Shown piece after piece: positions 7,835 through 17,553 of a DNA stretch of 64,000 bases. The first letter of the stretch is position 1. Each line of letters begins with the position of its first letter. The DNA lies in assembly GCF_002849615.1 (NCBI RefSeq), contig NZ_PDNV01000009.1, positions 166,157-230,156 on the forward strand, in the 5' to 3' direction. Under the pieces are notes generated by a model. It worked only from the letters and a program-made list of their open reading frames with translations, was not told the DNA's origin and ran no database searches. This stretch comes from Pollutimonas nitritireducens (GTDB lineage: Bacteria > Pseudomonadota > Gammaproteobacteria > Burkholderiales > Burkholderiaceae_B). Position numbers and translations under genes: made by a program.

Positions 7835-7881
7835 ACCGCTCCTTTTCTTCATCAGCGCTTTACACAAATACATATGCACGT

Positions 7882-7894
7882 ATATATTATATAT
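7882..7894. promoter_or_regulatory. candidate MarR operator
   Basis: ATATATTATATAT is an almost perfect AT palindrome in the 130-bp gap between the divergent marR-like and SnoaL-like genes. The size and AT content fit MarR-family sites. The assignment rests on position and symmetry only. Confidence 0.4.
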
Positions 7895-7964
7895 CCGACG
7901 GGCGCCAGGCAATGTCGGCTCGATGCCATCGGCAATCCCTTCAACCCTTCCTGAGGAAATGAGT

Positions 7965-8342
7965 ATGCCGAAAAGCGATTTTCAAGTTATCAAGGAAATG
8001 TACGAACGCTTCAACGCGAGAGACATCGACGGCGTACTTGCCGCGGTTGCCGATGATGTCGCCTGGGCCAACGGCATGGATGGCGGCCACATTCATGGGC
8101 ATGAGGCTATGCGCGGCTACTGGACACGCCAATGGGCTGTCGTCAGCCCACACGTTGAGCCAATAGCATTTCAACAAACTTCGGATGGTGCCGTAGCTGT
8201 TGAGGTGATCCAGTCAGTATTCGACCTCAATGGTCAGCCGTTAAATGGCCAGACTCATGGGCTGAGGGACAAGACAGTGATGCACATTTTCCGGATGGAT
8301 AGCAACAAAGTCACGCGCTTCGATATCCAGGATGTCTATTAA
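7965..8342 (+). CDS. SnoaL-like (NTF2-fold) protein
   Basis: A 125-residue NTF2-like polyketide-cyclase-type protein. The pattern is typical: VIKEMYERFNARDIDGVLAA, then DDVAWANGMDGGHIHGHEAM, then GYWTRQW and a final FRMDSNKVTRFDIQDVY strand. Such proteins bind small hydrophobic ligands or act as isomerases or hydrolases; the substrate is not evident. ATG 7965 has GAGGAA 7 bases upstream, while ATG 7959 abuts the same site. It is divergent from the MarR gene and is its likely target. Confidence 0.78.
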   Translation: MPKSDFQVIKEMYERFNARDIDGVLAAVADDVAWANGMDGGHIHGHEAMRGYWTRQWAVVSPHVEPIAFQQTSDGAVAVEVIQSVFDLNGQPLNGQTHGLRDKTVMHIFRMDSNKVTRFDIQDVY

Positions 8343-8411
8343 GCATTACGTCGACCAACCTAGGCCCAACACGACCCGATGCACAAGCGGGCCGGCTGGC
8401 GGGCGGCGCCG

Positions 8412-10247
8412 TCACCCTCCAGCAGAAACCCCTTCCCTACGCGGGTCCGACCCACCTTCCAATCCCTCCGGCGTCACCACTATCCCCTGCAGTCCACTGG
8501 GAAAGTCTATCTCCCTCACCTCGTGCCCCATGGCCCGCAAGCCTCCTGCCAGTCCATGCAAAGACGTCCCCTTCTCCAGTTCCGTGAACGAATTCCGGCT
8601 TCCACGATTCGGCAGGGCTATCGCCTGCTGAATATCAAGCTCCCAGTCCAGCACGCCGAGGATCGTCTTCGCCACGTAATTGATGATCGCGCTACCACCC
8701 GGCGAGCCGATGGCCATGACAGGCTTGCCCTCCTTCAGCACCAGCATCGGCGCCATTGAGCTGCGCGGCCGCTTCAGCGGTTCAAGCCGGTTGGCCACTG
8801 GCTTGCCCTGCGCGTCCACGTCGGAAAGCGAGAAATCGGTCAGTTGGTTATTCAGCAGAAAACCACGTACAAAAATCTTGCTGCCGAACGCCGATTCAAT
8901 CGTGCTGGTCATCGACACCACGTTGCCTTGCGCGTCCACGGCCGAGATATGCGTGGTGGAAGCCTGCTGCAGCGACGTGTCCTTTCCGCGTATGGCAAGC
9001 ATGCCTGCCGGATCGCCCGGCGGGGCGCGGCCTATTGTCCGGTCCGGCTTGATGAGACCTGCGCGCAACGCCAGATACTCGGGATCCAGCATGGCCTTTA
9101 CCGGCACGTCGATGAACGCGGGATCCGCTACGTACACATCCCGGTCGGCATAGGCAAGCTTTCCGGCCTCGGAGAAGTAATGCACCGCCTGCAGTGAATC
9201 GGGCGGCAAGGATTCGATATCCGTGTGCGACAGGATGTTGAGCATTTGCATTACCGTCAACGGCCCTGAGCTTGGTGGCGGCATTCCGCAAAGCGTGTAG
9301 ACCTTGTAGGGCGCACATAAGGCCGCCCGTTCGAGGGCGCGGTATCCTGACAAATCCTGCAGCGTCAGATCGCCCGGAACAGCGTGCCCTGCAATGGCGT
9401 TGACGATGTCTTGCGCCAATATGCCTTCGTAGAACGCCTCCGCGCCCTGCTTCGCAACCTGCCGAAATACCTCGGCCAACGGTTTGTTCACCAGCTTGTA
9501 GCCCACCGGCCAGGGCTCGCCGTGCGCGTCGTAGAAATAAGCCGCCGCGGCAGGCTGGTCTCGCAGGCCGTTATTATCTTTCAGCAAGGCGTGCAAGCGT
9601 TCGGATACGGGGAACCCCTCTTCCGCCAATGCGATGGCCGGCGCAAAAAGGCGAGCCCAGCTCAGGCGTCCATCTTCTTCATGCATAAGGGCCAGGACCC
9701 GAAGAAGTCCCGGCGCACCCACCGACCGTCCGCTATTGACGGCCTCCCAGAACGGGATTGCCTTGCCCTCGGCCATAAACTGGTTGCTGCGGGCGGCGGC
9801 GGGCGCGGTTTCACGGCCGTCATAGGCGTGAACGGACCGGCTCTTGGCATCATAAGAAACGATGAAGGCGCCGCCTCCAATGCCCGATGACTGTGGTTCG
9901 ACCAGGTTCAGCACCATCTGGCTGGCTATGGCGGCGTCTACGGCGCTCCCGCCTTCGGCCAGGACGTCCGCGCCGGCCTTCGTCGCAAACGGATTCGCGG
10001 TGCTCACCATGTAGTGGGACGCGCGCACCCCTTCCCGTCCTTGGCGAACAGACGTGCTCGCCGCCTCCGGATTGATGTCCTGAACGTTGACCGGAGGCTG
10101 CGCATCCAGGACATCGTTGTATGTGCCGGCATCGAAGGCCGATACACCTGCCGCGGCCAGCAGACTTGCGCCGGCCAGCATGCACGCAGCGGTCCGCCGC
10201 AAAACTCGGCGCATGGCACGGGTGGTTCGATTGGGTGTCATCAGCAC
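8412..10247 (-). CDS. ggt: gamma-glutamyltranspeptidase
   Basis: A 611-residue periplasmic Ntn-hydrolase precursor that cleaves gamma-glutamyl bonds of glutathione and transfers the glutamyl group. The signal peptide spans about residues 12-37 (ends AAAGVSA-FDAG). The large-subunit Arg of the glutamate site lies in DGRETAPAAA (~144-153). The autocleavage site is STTHISAVD, with Thr431 as the expected nucleophile starting the small subunit. The GSPGGSAIINYV loop near the C-terminus is the oxyanion segment. GTG 10247 has GAGG at 5 bases; ATG 10241 is an alternative. It starts 1 bp after the lysR stop, so the two genes form an operon. Confidence 0.92.
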   Translation of the reverse strand: MLMTPNRTTRAMRRVLRRTAACMLAGASLLAAAGVSAFDAGTYNDVLDAQPPVNVQDINPEAASTSVRQGREGVRASHYMVSTANPFATKAGADVLAEGGSAVDAAIASQMVLNLVEPQSSGIGGGAFIVSYDAKSRSVHAYDGRETAPAAARSNQFMAEGKAIPFWEAVNSGRSVGAPGLLRVLALMHEEDGRLSWARLFAPAIALAEEGFPVSERLHALLKDNNGLRDQPAAAAYFYDAHGEPWPVGYKLVNKPLAEVFRQVAKQGAEAFYEGILAQDIVNAIAGHAVPGDLTLQDLSGYRALERAALCAPYKVYTLCGMPPPSSGPLTVMQMLNILSHTDIESLPPDSLQAVHYFSEAGKLAYADRDVYVADPAFIDVPVKAMLDPEYLALRAGLIKPDRTIGRAPPGDPAGMLAIRGKDTSLQQASTTHISAVDAQGNVVSMTSTIESAFGSKIFVRGFLLNNQLTDFSLSDVDAQGKPVANRLEPLKRPRSSMAPMLVLKEGKPVMAIGSPGGSAIINYVAKTILGVLDWELDIQQAIALPNRGSRNSFTELEKGTSLHGLAGGLRAMGHEVREIDFPSGLQGIVVTPEGLEGGSDPRREGVSAGG

Positions 10248-10248
10248 G

Positions 10249-11148
10249 CTATCCTCGATTTGCTTCAGTAATACCAGCCAACCAGGCCTCCAGCGCCAGC
10301 AAGGCCTCGCTGGGTTCGCTCGAGACAGGATAGCTGAAGAAATAAGCCTCGCGCACGCTGAGCACTCCCTGGACCGGAGTTAGAAGTTGTCCCGCATCCA
10401 GTTCCGCTTGAACCAGAAAACGTGGCACAAGCGCCACGCCCATTCCTGCTTTGACAGCGGCCAGGGTCATGGTGAAAAGCTCATACCGCGGGCCGGCGCT
10501 GATGGACGGTACATACTCCTTCTGCTGCGCCTGATACCAGTGGCGCCAGGCGTCGGGACGCGAAGACATGTGCAGATGGGTCAGGTCCGCCATGGATCCG
10601 CCGGCCGCGTCGATCGCCTTCAGCATCCCGGGTGTGCAGACTGGCAGTAGTTCGCCTTCGTCGAACAATTTGATGCCGACAGTCTGCGGCCATATTTGCT
10701 CGGCATGATAGATGGCGGCGTCGAAAGGATGATCATTGAATTGGAAAGGCAGGGTACGCACAGACAGGCTTACCGAGATGTCGCCATGCCTGCGTTGAAA
10801 TTCCGGCAGTCGAGGTACGAGCCAGGTCGTGGCCAAGGTCGGCAGCACCGCCACGTGCAAACTGCGTCCCATGCCGGTACGCGACATCAGCCCCAGCGTA
10901 TCCTTTTCCAGTTGTTCCAGGTGATGTCGTACGCGTGCGGCGTATTCCGCACCTGCCGCAGTGACCGCAACGCGACGCCGTACGCGTGTCAGCAACTGAA
11001 CGCCCAGGCGCTCCTCCAGGCCGGTGACCTGTCGATAAACCGCGCTGTGCGTCAGCGAAAGCTCCTCCGCGGCACGCGAAAACGAGGATAGCCTGGCGGT
11101 GGCCTCGAAAGCCTGCAGGGCGCCTAAATTGGGAATTCCTTTTCTCAT
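10249..11148 (-). CDS. LysR-family regulator (GcvA-like)
   Basis: A 299-residue LTTR. The N-terminal winged HTH reads PNLGALQAFEATARLSSFSR followed by LSLTHSAVYRQVTGLEERLG, the GcvA/AmpR-type signature. The effector domain begins near residue 90 (LHVAVLPTLATTWLVPRLPE). I chose ATG 11148, which has AGGAAAGG a few bases upstream and matches the family N-terminus; the longer frame adds 29 unsupported residues. It is followed after 1 bp by ggt and is divergent from a ThDP-enzyme gene across a 141-bp gap with a palindrome. It probably controls one or both. Confidence 0.88.
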   Translation of the reverse strand: MRKGIPNLGALQAFEATARLSSFSRAAEELSLTHSAVYRQVTGLEERLGVQLLTRVRRRVAVTAAGAEYAARVRHHLEQLEKDTLGLMSRTGMGRSLHVAVLPTLATTWLVPRLPEFQRRHGDISVSLSVRTLPFQFNDHPFDAAIYHAEQIWPQTVGIKLFDEGELLPVCTPGMLKAIDAAGGSMADLTHLHMSSRPDAWRHWYQAQQKEYVPSISAGPRYELFTMTLAAVKAGMGVALVPRFLVQAELDAGQLLTPVQGVLSVREAYFFSYPVSSEPSEALLALEAWLAGITEANRG

Positions 11149-11238
11149 CAACCTTTCCTGTGGCAATTCGAGCGGCAGCGTAGAATTGACCGTTACGACT
11201 TCGCTCAACGATGTCTTGCATAATAGGCAAGACATTGT

Positions 11239-11255
11239 GCAATTTTATCAATTGC
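11239..11255. promoter_or_regulatory. candidate LysR operator
   Basis: GCAATT-TTATC-AATTGC is a perfect 6-bp-arm inverted repeat with a 5-bp spacer. It sits in the gap between the divergent lysR and ThDP-enzyme genes, 35 bp before the latter's ATG. It contains T-N11-A spacings expected for LysR sites. Confidence 0.45.
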
Positions 11256-11289
11256 GTTGTGCCCTCAACGCACATTATCCTAATCCTCT

Positions 11290-12987
11290 ATGAAAGCAAG
11301 CTCACACTCCCAACTTCGTTCCCGCCTGGGCGGCCACATCCTTGTCGACCAGCTTACCGCGCAAGGCGTCAAGCATGTCTTTTGCGTGCCCGGCGAAAGC
11401 TATCTGGCCGTCCTCGATGGCCTGCACGACGCCTCCATACAGGTCACCGTATGCCGCCAGGAAGGTGGTGCGGCCATGATGGCGGACGCTCATGGCAAGC
11501 TTACCGGCGAGCCCGGCATCTGCATGGTAACGCGCGGCCCAGGTGCGTCCAACGCACTGGCCGGCGTTCATATCGCGTCGCAGGACTCCACCCCCATGAT
11601 CCTGTTCGTGGGCCAGATCGAACGCGGCATGCGCGAGCGCGAAGCTTTCCAGGAAATGGATTACCGCGCTGTATTCGGTACGCAAGCAAAATGGGTAACG
11701 GAAATCGACCAGGTCGAACGCATACCGGAAATCATCTCGCGCGCGTTCCATGTGGCCACCTCGGGGCGGCCCGGCCCTGTCGTTATCGCCCTGCCCGAAG
11801 ACATGCTGATCGAGTACGCGCAAGTGCACGACGCACCGCACTACGAAGTCATCGACAGTGCGCCGACCGCCAAACAAATGGAAGCCCTTGCGCAGCAATT
11901 GGCCAAAGCGCAGCGGCCGGTCGCCATACTGGGCGGCACGCGCTGGGACCAGGTGGCCGTCGACCAGTTCGCCGAGTTTGCCGAACGTTATCAGCTTCCG
12001 GTGGCGGTGCAGTTCCGCCGCCAGATGCTCTGCTCGGTCGACCACCCTTGCTTCATTGGCGACGTGGGCTTGGGCAGTAATCCGGACATGATGAACTACA
12101 TCAAGGAATCCGATCTAGTCTTGTTGGTGGGCGGCCGCATGTCCGAAATCGCCAGCCAAAGCTATACGCTTTTTGATATTCCCGTACCGGCCCAGACACT
12201 GGTGCACGTCTATCCCGACGCGAGCGAACTGAACCGCGTTTACCGCGCAAGCCTTGCTATCAATGTATCGCCGGCGTCTTTTGCCCAGGCGGTCACGGCC
12301 CTGCGCCCCCAGCAATCGGCTCCATGGTCGGCGGAACTGGAACGCATGCGCGCCAGCTACCTTGCCTGGACAGACCCACAAAAAATCACGCACCCAGGCG
12401 CTTTGCAAATGGGCAAGGTGATGTCGTATCTGCGTTCTACGCTGCCCGAGGACGCCATCATGTGCAATGGCGCGGGCAACTACGCCACCTGGCTGCATCG
12501 CTTCCATCAGTTCAAGCGCTTCGGCACGCAACTGGCTCCGACATCGGGCTCCATGGGCTATGGGCTGCCCGCCGCCGTGGGCGCCAAACGTATCGATCCT
12601 TCCAAGACCGTGGTCTGTTTCGCTGGCGACGGTTGTTTCATGATGCACGGTCAGGAATTCGCAACCGCTGTCCAATATCAGTTGCCCATTATCGTAATTC
12701 TTATTGACAACGGCATGTATGGCACCATCCGCATGCACCAGGAGCGACACTATCCTGCGCGCCTGTCGGCCACCTCGTTGCAGAACCCCGATTTCGCCGC
12801 CTATGCCGAGGCCTTCGGCGGACACGGCGAACGTGTGGAAACGACCGAACAATTTGCCTCCGCCTTCGAACGCGCGGTCGCCAGCCGGAAGCCGGCCATC
12901 CTGCATTGCCTGATCGATCCTGAAACCATCTCGCCTTCCACGACACTGGAAAAAATTCGTCAGCAGGCGCAAGCAGCCCAGGCCTGA
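11290..12987 (+). CDS. ThDP-dependent enzyme of the acetolactate synthase superfamily
   Basis: A 565-residue three-domain ThDP enzyme. The PYR domain contains [20 protein letters not shown] and the catalytic Glu in [19 protein letters not shown] (~residue 60). A middle domain follows with [12 protein letters not shown]. The PP domain carries the GDG...N Mg/ThDP motif ([17 protein letters not shown] to LIDNGMYG). It is shorter than typical IlvB, and no small regulatory subunit gene follows, so a catabolic decarboxylase or lyase is as likely as acetolactate synthase. The substrate cannot be read. It is divergent from lysR-ggt and followed by a terminator. Confidence 0.82.
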   Translation: MKASSHSQLRSRLGGHILVDQLTAQGVKHVFCVPGESYLAVLDGLHDASIQVTVCRQEGGAAMMADAHGKLTGEPGICMVTRGPGASNALAGVHIASQDSTPMILFVGQIERGMREREAFQEMDYRAVFGTQAKWVTEIDQVERIPEIISRAFHVATSGRPGPVVIALPEDMLIEYAQVHDAPHYEVIDSAPTAKQMEALAQQLAKAQRPVAILGGTRWDQVAVDQFAEFAERYQLPVAVQFRRQMLCSVDHPCFIGDVGLGSNPDMMNYIKESDLVLLVGGRMSEIASQSYTLFDIPVPAQTLVHVYPDASELNRVYRASLAINVSPASFAQAVTALRPQQSAPWSAELERMRASYLAWTDPQKITHPGALQMGKVMSYLRSTLPEDAIMCNGAGNYATWLHRFHQFKRFGTQLAPTSGSMGYGLPAAVGAKRIDPSKTVVCFAGDGCFMMHGQEFATAVQYQLPIIVILIDNGMYGTIRMHQERHYPARLSATSLQNPDFAAYAEAFGGHGERVETTEQFASAFERAVASRKPAILHCLIDPETISPSTTLEKIRQQAQAAQA

Positions 12988-12993
12988 TCCATT

Positions 12994-13022
12994 GCCCCGG
13001 TTTGCGTGACGGCTGCCGGGGC
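12994..13022 (+). terminator. intrinsic terminator after the ThDP-enzyme gene
   Basis: GCCCCGG (12994-13000) and CCGGGGC (13016-13022) form a perfect 7-bp GC stem with a 15-base loop. It is followed by the T-rich GCTCTCTTATATTT. It lies 7 bases past the ThDP-enzyme stop and 40 bases before gcdH. Read-through into gcdH remains possible. Confidence 0.55.
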
Positions 13023-13061
13023 GCTCTCTTATATTTCAACCTATCTGACCCGGAGCCCACT

Positions 13062-14255
13062 ATGTCGGCAGCCCCCTCTTTTCATTGGCAAGACCCCTTA
13101 CTACTGGACGCACAGTTAACTGAAGAAGAACGCATGGTGCGCGACGCAGCGCAGGCGTATTCACAAGATAAACTGGCCACCCGCGTGCTCGAAGCCTTTC
13201 GTCATGAAAAAACCGATCCCGCGATTTTCGCCGAGATGGGCGAACTCGGGCTATTGGGCGCCACCATACCGGAAGAATACGGCGGTGCCGGCCTGAACTA
13301 TGTCAGCTATGGACTTATCGCGCGCGAAGTCGAACGCGTCGACTCGGGCTATCGCTCGATGATGAGCGTGCAATCCTCGTTGGTCATGGTGCCCATCAAT
13401 GAGTTTGGCAGCGAGGAACAGAAGCGCAAGTACCTGCCCAAGCTTGCCCGCGGCGAATGGATAGGCTGCTTCGGCCTGACCGAACCCAACCATGGCTCCG
13501 ATCCCGGCAGCATGGAGACGCGTGCAGTCAAGACAGCCGATGGCTACAAGCTTAGCGGCAGCAAAATGTGGATCACCAACTCACCGATTGCCGACGTTTT
13601 TGTTGTCTGGGCCAAAGTGGTCGGCGGTGACGACGACGGCAAAATCCGCGGTTTCATCCTGGACAAGGGCATGAAGGGCCTGTCGGCTCCGGTCATACAT
13701 GGCAAGGTCGGTTTGCGCGCTTCGATTACCGGCGAAATCGTCATGGACGAAGTCGAAATCGGCGCCGAGCAGATGATGCCCGGCGTGAGCGGCCTGCGCG
13801 GCCCGTTCACTTGCCTGAACTCCGCCCGCTTTGGCATTGCCTGGGGCGCATTGGGTGCTGCTGAAGCCTGCTGGCATACGGCCCGCCAATACACCATGGA
13901 CCGCAAGCAATTTGGCCGTCCATTGGCTGCCAACCAGCTCATCCAGAAGAAGCTGGCCGATATGCAGACGGATATCACCATGGCCCTGCAAGGCTGCCTG
14001 CGTCTGGGCCGCATGAAAGACGAAGGCACTGCCGCCGTGGAAATCACGTCCATGATGAAACGCAATTCCTGCGGCAAGGCGCTAGATATTGCGCGCCTGG
14101 CCCGCGACATGCTGGGTGGCAATGGCATTTCAGACGAGTTCGGTGTGGCACGCCACCTGGTGAATCTGGAAGTGGTCAATACCTATGAAGGCACGCACGA
14201 TGTGCATGCCTTGATATTAGGCCGCGCCCAAACTGGTCTGCAAGCGTTCTTCTAG
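13062..14255 (+). CDS. gcdH: glutaryl-CoA dehydrogenase-type acyl-CoA dehydrogenase
   Basis: A 397-residue FAD enzyme of the acyl-CoA dehydrogenase family; the closest subgroup is glutaryl-CoA dehydrogenase (glutaryl-CoA to crotonyl-CoA + CO2). The N-terminal helical domain starts [37 protein letters not shown] and [18 protein letters not shown] are the FAD/substrate strands. [17 protein letters not shown] carries the catalytic Glu (about residue 376). The Glu-Pro-Asn-His-Gly-Ser stretch is typical of GcdH. ATG 13062 is chosen as the family N-terminus. It converges on the MaoC gene, with stop codons sharing CTAG. Glutaryl-CoA oxidation fits a window rich in aromatic catabolism. Confidence 0.87.
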   Translation: MSAAPSFHWQDPLLLDAQLTEEERMVRDAAQAYSQDKLATRVLEAFRHEKTDPAIFAEMGELGLLGATIPEEYGGAGLNYVSYGLIAREVERVDSGYRSMMSVQSSLVMVPINEFGSEEQKRKYLPKLARGEWIGCFGLTEPNHGSDPGSMETRAVKTADGYKLSGSKMWITNSPIADVFVVWAKVVGGDDDGKIRGFILDKGMKGLSAPVIHGKVGLRASITGEIVMDEVEIGAEQMMPGVSGLRGPFTCLNSARFGIAWGALGAAEACWHTARQYTMDRKQFGRPLAANQLIQKKLADMQTDITMALQGCLRLGRMKDEGTAAVEITSMMKRNSCGKALDIARLARDMLGGNGISDEFGVARHLVNLEVVNTYEGTHDVHALILGRAQTGLQAFF

Positions 14256-14692
14256 GACGACTCAAGTTCGAACAAGCTCGTTGCTTCCACATCGAGCACT
14301 TGTTCGTCGCGCTGGTTGAATACTCTCCATGACCAGCGCATGATGCCCAGGTCGTCGCGACTCGAAGACTGGCGCACCGAGTCCACTGTTGCCTCAAGGC
14401 GCAGGGCATCGCCTGCGCGCACTGGCAGCAGCCAACGCAGCCTTTCCAGCCCCGGCGAACCGAACGATTCTGAGTCGTACAAGGCGGCGTCCACGGCCAT
14501 ACGCATGGCCAGGCTGCACGTGAGCCAGCCACTTGCTATCAGGCCGCCCCACCGACCGTCTTTGGCCCGTTCGAGATCGGTGTGGAACCACTGTGGATCG
14601 TATGATTTGGCAAAATCGAGCATTTCCTGCTCGTTGACCACGACGGGCGGGTGCTTGATGACCATTCCGACTTTGAATTCATTAAATTTCAT
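14252..14692 (-). CDS. MaoC-like hot-dog dehydratase
   Basis: A 146-residue single hot-dog domain of the MaoC type. Signatures are [21 protein letters not shown], with the Asp-Pro-x-x-x-His hydratase motif (D32/H37 region), and [17 protein letters not shown] at the central helix. Members hydrate trans-2-enoyl-CoA esters. It lies 84 bp after the boxA stop on the same strand and could be read from the box promoter, where an enoyl-CoA hydratase would be useful in the lower pathway; that link is inference. The stop overlaps the convergent gcdH stop. Confidence 0.83.
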   Translation of the reverse strand: MKFNEFKVGMVIKHPPVVVNEQEMLDFAKSYDPQWFHTDLERAKDGRWGGLIASGWLTCSLAMRMAVDAALYDSESFGSPGLERLRWLLPVRAGDALRLEATVDSVRQSSSRDDLGIMRWSWRVFNQRDEQVLDVEATSLFELESS

Positions 14693-14776
14693 GGCAAATG
14701 GAACAACCTCATAGACCGGTAAGGAGCCCGCAATTTTACCTGCATTAGCGTTGCCTGCACCAATTAGTACGCCGCG

Positions 14777-16042
14777 TCAGTACGTTTCGACATGGAGTCG
14801 GCCCTGGGCCTTCAATTTGGCATGTACTTCGGGCCACTCCTGCCCTGCCAGTCCGATGGCCGCGTCCAGGGCATGCAGCACGCCCTCTTCCATCCCCTTG
14901 AGTCCGCAGATGAAAACGCAGGTGTTCTCATTATCGAGCAGCCTGGCCACGTCGACCGCGCGCTCGCGGATCAAGTCCTGGACGTAACGCTTCGGCTGCG
15001 ACGGCTCCCGCGACAAGGCAAGGTTGATGTCGATGAAGTCCGCAGGAAGGTTCATCAGGGGACCAAAATAAGGCAACTCGCGTTGCGTACGGGCCCCGAA
15101 AAAAAGCATCAGCCTGCCATTGAACGCCTTTTCCTTGAGCTGCCGCCGGCAGCGCTCAGTCATGGCCCTCATGGGCGCTGAGCCGGTGCCGGTACAGATC
15201 ATGATGAGGTTGGCTTCGGGGTGATTGGGCATCAGGAACGTGCTTCCAAATGGCCCAATAACCTGGACAGTATCGTTCTTCTTCAAGTCGCAAAGGTAAT
15301 TGGAGCAAACGCCCGGGACGACGTTGCCCGCGCTGTCGGTCATGACGCGCTTGACGGTCAGGGACAGGTTGTTATAACGCGGGCGTTCGCCATCGCGTGG
15401 ACTGGCAATTGAATACTGCCGCGCATGAAACGCCCGGCCGCTACTATCGGTACCCGGTGGGAATATGGCGATGGACTGGCCTTCGAGAACCGGAAATGGC
15501 GCCGCACCGAAGTCCAGCACGATATGCCGGATGTCGCTTTCAGTGTCTTCATCCGTTACGCGGTAGTTGCCGACGACCGTCGCTGTGACGGGATTCTTGT
15601 GGGTATACAAATTGACCTGCGGCTGGGCCGCGGACCAGGGCGGGACACTGGACCCCGCCCCCGTGGACGGCACCCCATCCAGGCCGGAATCTTCGGACAG
15701 GATGCCTGCGGCCGCCGCGGCACCGGCCGCCGCAGCACGGGCCGCCGCAGCAGCGGACACGCTTCCATCCGCTTCCAGCTGCGCACCTGACTCTTCCTGC
15801 GGAGGTGGGAGTACTTCCCAATTTAGCTGCTCCTCGAGCGTATGAGGGCTGCCGGCCAGTACGCTCAGCCAGTTGTCGATTGCGCCGGTCGGGCATGGCG
15901 GAACGCATGCCATGCAGTGATTGCAGATGGCAGCATCGACCACATAATTATTGGAATCATGGGTAATGGCATCGATGGGACAGGTTTCTTCGCAGGTGTT
16001 GCAGCGGATGCAGACCTCGGGGTCAATAAGATGCTGTTTCAT
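14777..16042 (-). CDS. boxA: benzoyl-CoA 2,3-epoxidase subunit BoxA (reductase)
   Basis: A 421-residue iron-sulfur flavoprotein that passes electrons from NADPH to BoxB. The N-terminal ferredoxin part has two 4Fe-4S cysteine sets: [12 protein letters not shown] (residues 12-23) and [12 protein letters not shown] (~40-51). An Ala-rich linker (~95-118) leads to a ferredoxin-NADP reductase module: [12 protein letters not shown] for [27 protein letters not shown], then [16 protein letters not shown] for NADPH. The protein ends in Tyr, as in plant-type FNRs. It is the last box gene of the boxCBA operon, 36 bp after boxB. Confidence 0.95.
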   Translation of the reverse strand: MKQHLIDPEVCIRCNTCEETCPIDAITHDSNNYVVDAAICNHCMACVPPCPTGAIDNWLSVLAGSPHTLEEQLNWEVLPPPQEESGAQLEADGSVSAAAAARAAAAGAAAAAGILSEDSGLDGVPSTGAGSSVPPWSAAQPQVNLYTHKNPVTATVVGNYRVTDEDTESDIRHIVLDFGAAPFPVLEGQSIAIFPPGTDSSGRAFHARQYSIASPRDGERPRYNNLSLTVKRVMTDSAGNVVPGVCSNYLCDLKKNDTVQVIGPFGSTFLMPNHPEANLIMICTGTGSAPMRAMTERCRRQLKEKAFNGRLMLFFGARTQRELPYFGPLMNLPADFIDINLALSREPSQPKRYVQDLIRERAVDVARLLDNENTCVFICGLKGMEEGVLHALDAAIGLAGQEWPEVHAKLKAQGRLHVETY

Positions 16043-16078
16043 GACTCTCGTGCGTAACGGTACAAGCCTGGCCGCGCT

Positions 16079-17506
16079 TCAGTTGAAGCGGACATATTCG
16101 AAGTTGATAGGCTGGCGATTGACGCCAATAACAGGCGGCGCGATCCAGTTAGCGAACTTTCCGGGTTCGACCACGCGACCCATCAGCGACGAAACGAATT
16201 CGCGGTCGTCGGGTGTTGCCAACCACTTGTGTTCGTGCAGCTTCCATTGCTCCTCGCTCAATACCATGCCCTCCGGTGACACGCGTATCCCTGCAAGCGT
16301 TCCGATGCGACGGTTGAAAGCCTTGTGAGGCACCGTCAGGCGGAAGGCAATACCATTCTTTTCAAGCACCTTGTTCCAGCGTCCTACACCCGCCATGGAA
16401 TCCTTGATGAAGTCGTCACGCAAGACTTCATTCAATGCATTGAGCATTGGCACTTCGGTATCGCGCAGCTCGCCGTTCACCACTTCGAGCACACGATAGG
16501 TATCGTTCTTGAGCTGGTGGTCGTCGGCCCGCTTGCCTTCTTCGTAACGGCCTTTCAGGCCCGAACTATAGAAAATGGCAGCGTTCGAGGACTGGTCGGC
16601 GCCGAACAGGTCGATAGTGACGCTGTAATGGAAGTTCAGGTAGCGCTGGATCGTAGGCAGATCGACGACCCCGGCGGCGCGAAGGACGGCGGGATCCTCG
16701 GTTTTCAACTGGTTCATTACTTCGGCCGTACGTTGCAAGACGCGCGAGACCCCGGATTCGCCCACGAACATGTGGTGTGCTTCCTCGGTCAGCATGAATT
16801 TCGTGGTCCTGGCCAGGGGATCGAAACTGGACTCAGCCAAGGCGCACAATTGGAACTTGCCATCGCGGTCGGTAAAGTAGGTGAACATGTAGAAAGCCAG
16901 CCAGTCGGGCGTCTTCTCGTTGAATGCGCCAAGAATGCGTGGGCTGTCCTGGTCGCCGGAATTGCGCTGCAGCAAGGCGTCGGCTTCCTCGCGGCCATCG
17001 CGGCCAAAATAGCGGTGCAGCAAGTACACCATCGCCCATAGATGGCGGCCTTCTTCGACATTCACCTGAAAGAGGTTGCGCAAGTCGTATTGCGAAGGCG
17101 CAGTCAGGCCCAGGTGGCGTTGCTGCTCGACCGATGCGGGTTCAGTATCGCCCTGCGTGACGATGATGCGCCGCAGATTGGCGCGGTGTTCGCCTGGTGC
17201 TTCCTGCCACACATCGCGGCCGATGTTCTCGCCGAAATGGACTTTCCTGTTGCCATCCTGCGGGGCAAGGAATATGCCCCATCGGTAATCGGGCATTTTT
17301 ACATGATCGAAATTCGCCCAGCCGTCGGGCTGGACACTGACCGCTGTACGGAGGTAGACATCGAAATTCTGCGATGCCTCCGGCCCCATTTCGCGCCACC
17401 ACTGCAGATAATTAGGCTGCCAATGTTCCAGGGCGCGCTGCAACGTGCGATCTCCGGACAGGTTGACGTTATTCGGGATTTTTTCGGAATAATTGATACC
17501 TGACAT
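16079..17506 (-). CDS. boxB: benzoyl-CoA 2,3-epoxidase subunit BoxB (di-iron oxygenase)
   Basis: A 475-residue oxygenase component that inserts one O atom from O2 into benzoyl-CoA to give the 2,3-epoxide. It starts MSGINYSEKIPNNVNLSGD, as BoxB proteins do; ATG 17506 has AAGGAG 8 bases upstream, and a longer frame to 17707 overlaps boxC and is rejected. Di-iron ligands are likely in VEEGRHLWAMVYLLHRYFG (~190) and FMLTEEAHHMFVGESG (~275). It lies 47 bp after boxC and 36 bp before boxA. Confidence 0.96.
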   Translation of the reverse strand: MSGINYSEKIPNNVNLSGDRTLQRALEHWQPNYLQWWREMGPEASQNFDVYLRTAVSVQPDGWANFDHVKMPDYRWGIFLAPQDGNRKVHFGENIGRDVWQEAPGEHRANLRRIIVTQGDTEPASVEQQRHLGLTAPSQYDLRNLFQVNVEEGRHLWAMVYLLHRYFGRDGREEADALLQRNSGDQDSPRILGAFNEKTPDWLAFYMFTYFTDRDGKFQLCALAESSFDPLARTTKFMLTEEAHHMFVGESGVSRVLQRTAEVMNQLKTEDPAVLRAAGVVDLPTIQRYLNFHYSVTIDLFGADQSSNAAIFYSSGLKGRYEEGKRADDHQLKNDTYRVLEVVNGELRDTEVPMLNALNEVLRDDFIKDSMAGVGRWNKVLEKNGIAFRLTVPHKAFNRRIGTLAGIRVSPEGMVLSEEQWKLHEHKWLATPDDREFVSSLMGRVVEPGKFANWIAPPVIGVNRQPINFEYVRFN

Positions 17507-17553
17507 GTCCTTGCTCCTTGGGGATTGTTCTGGCGTTATGAGTATGCGGGACG

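Noticed and set aside
14736..14760. TGCA words after boxA, upstream of the MaoC gene
   Set aside because: They lack the TGCA-N6-TGCA spacing and an associated promoter, and are likely chance in a short gap.
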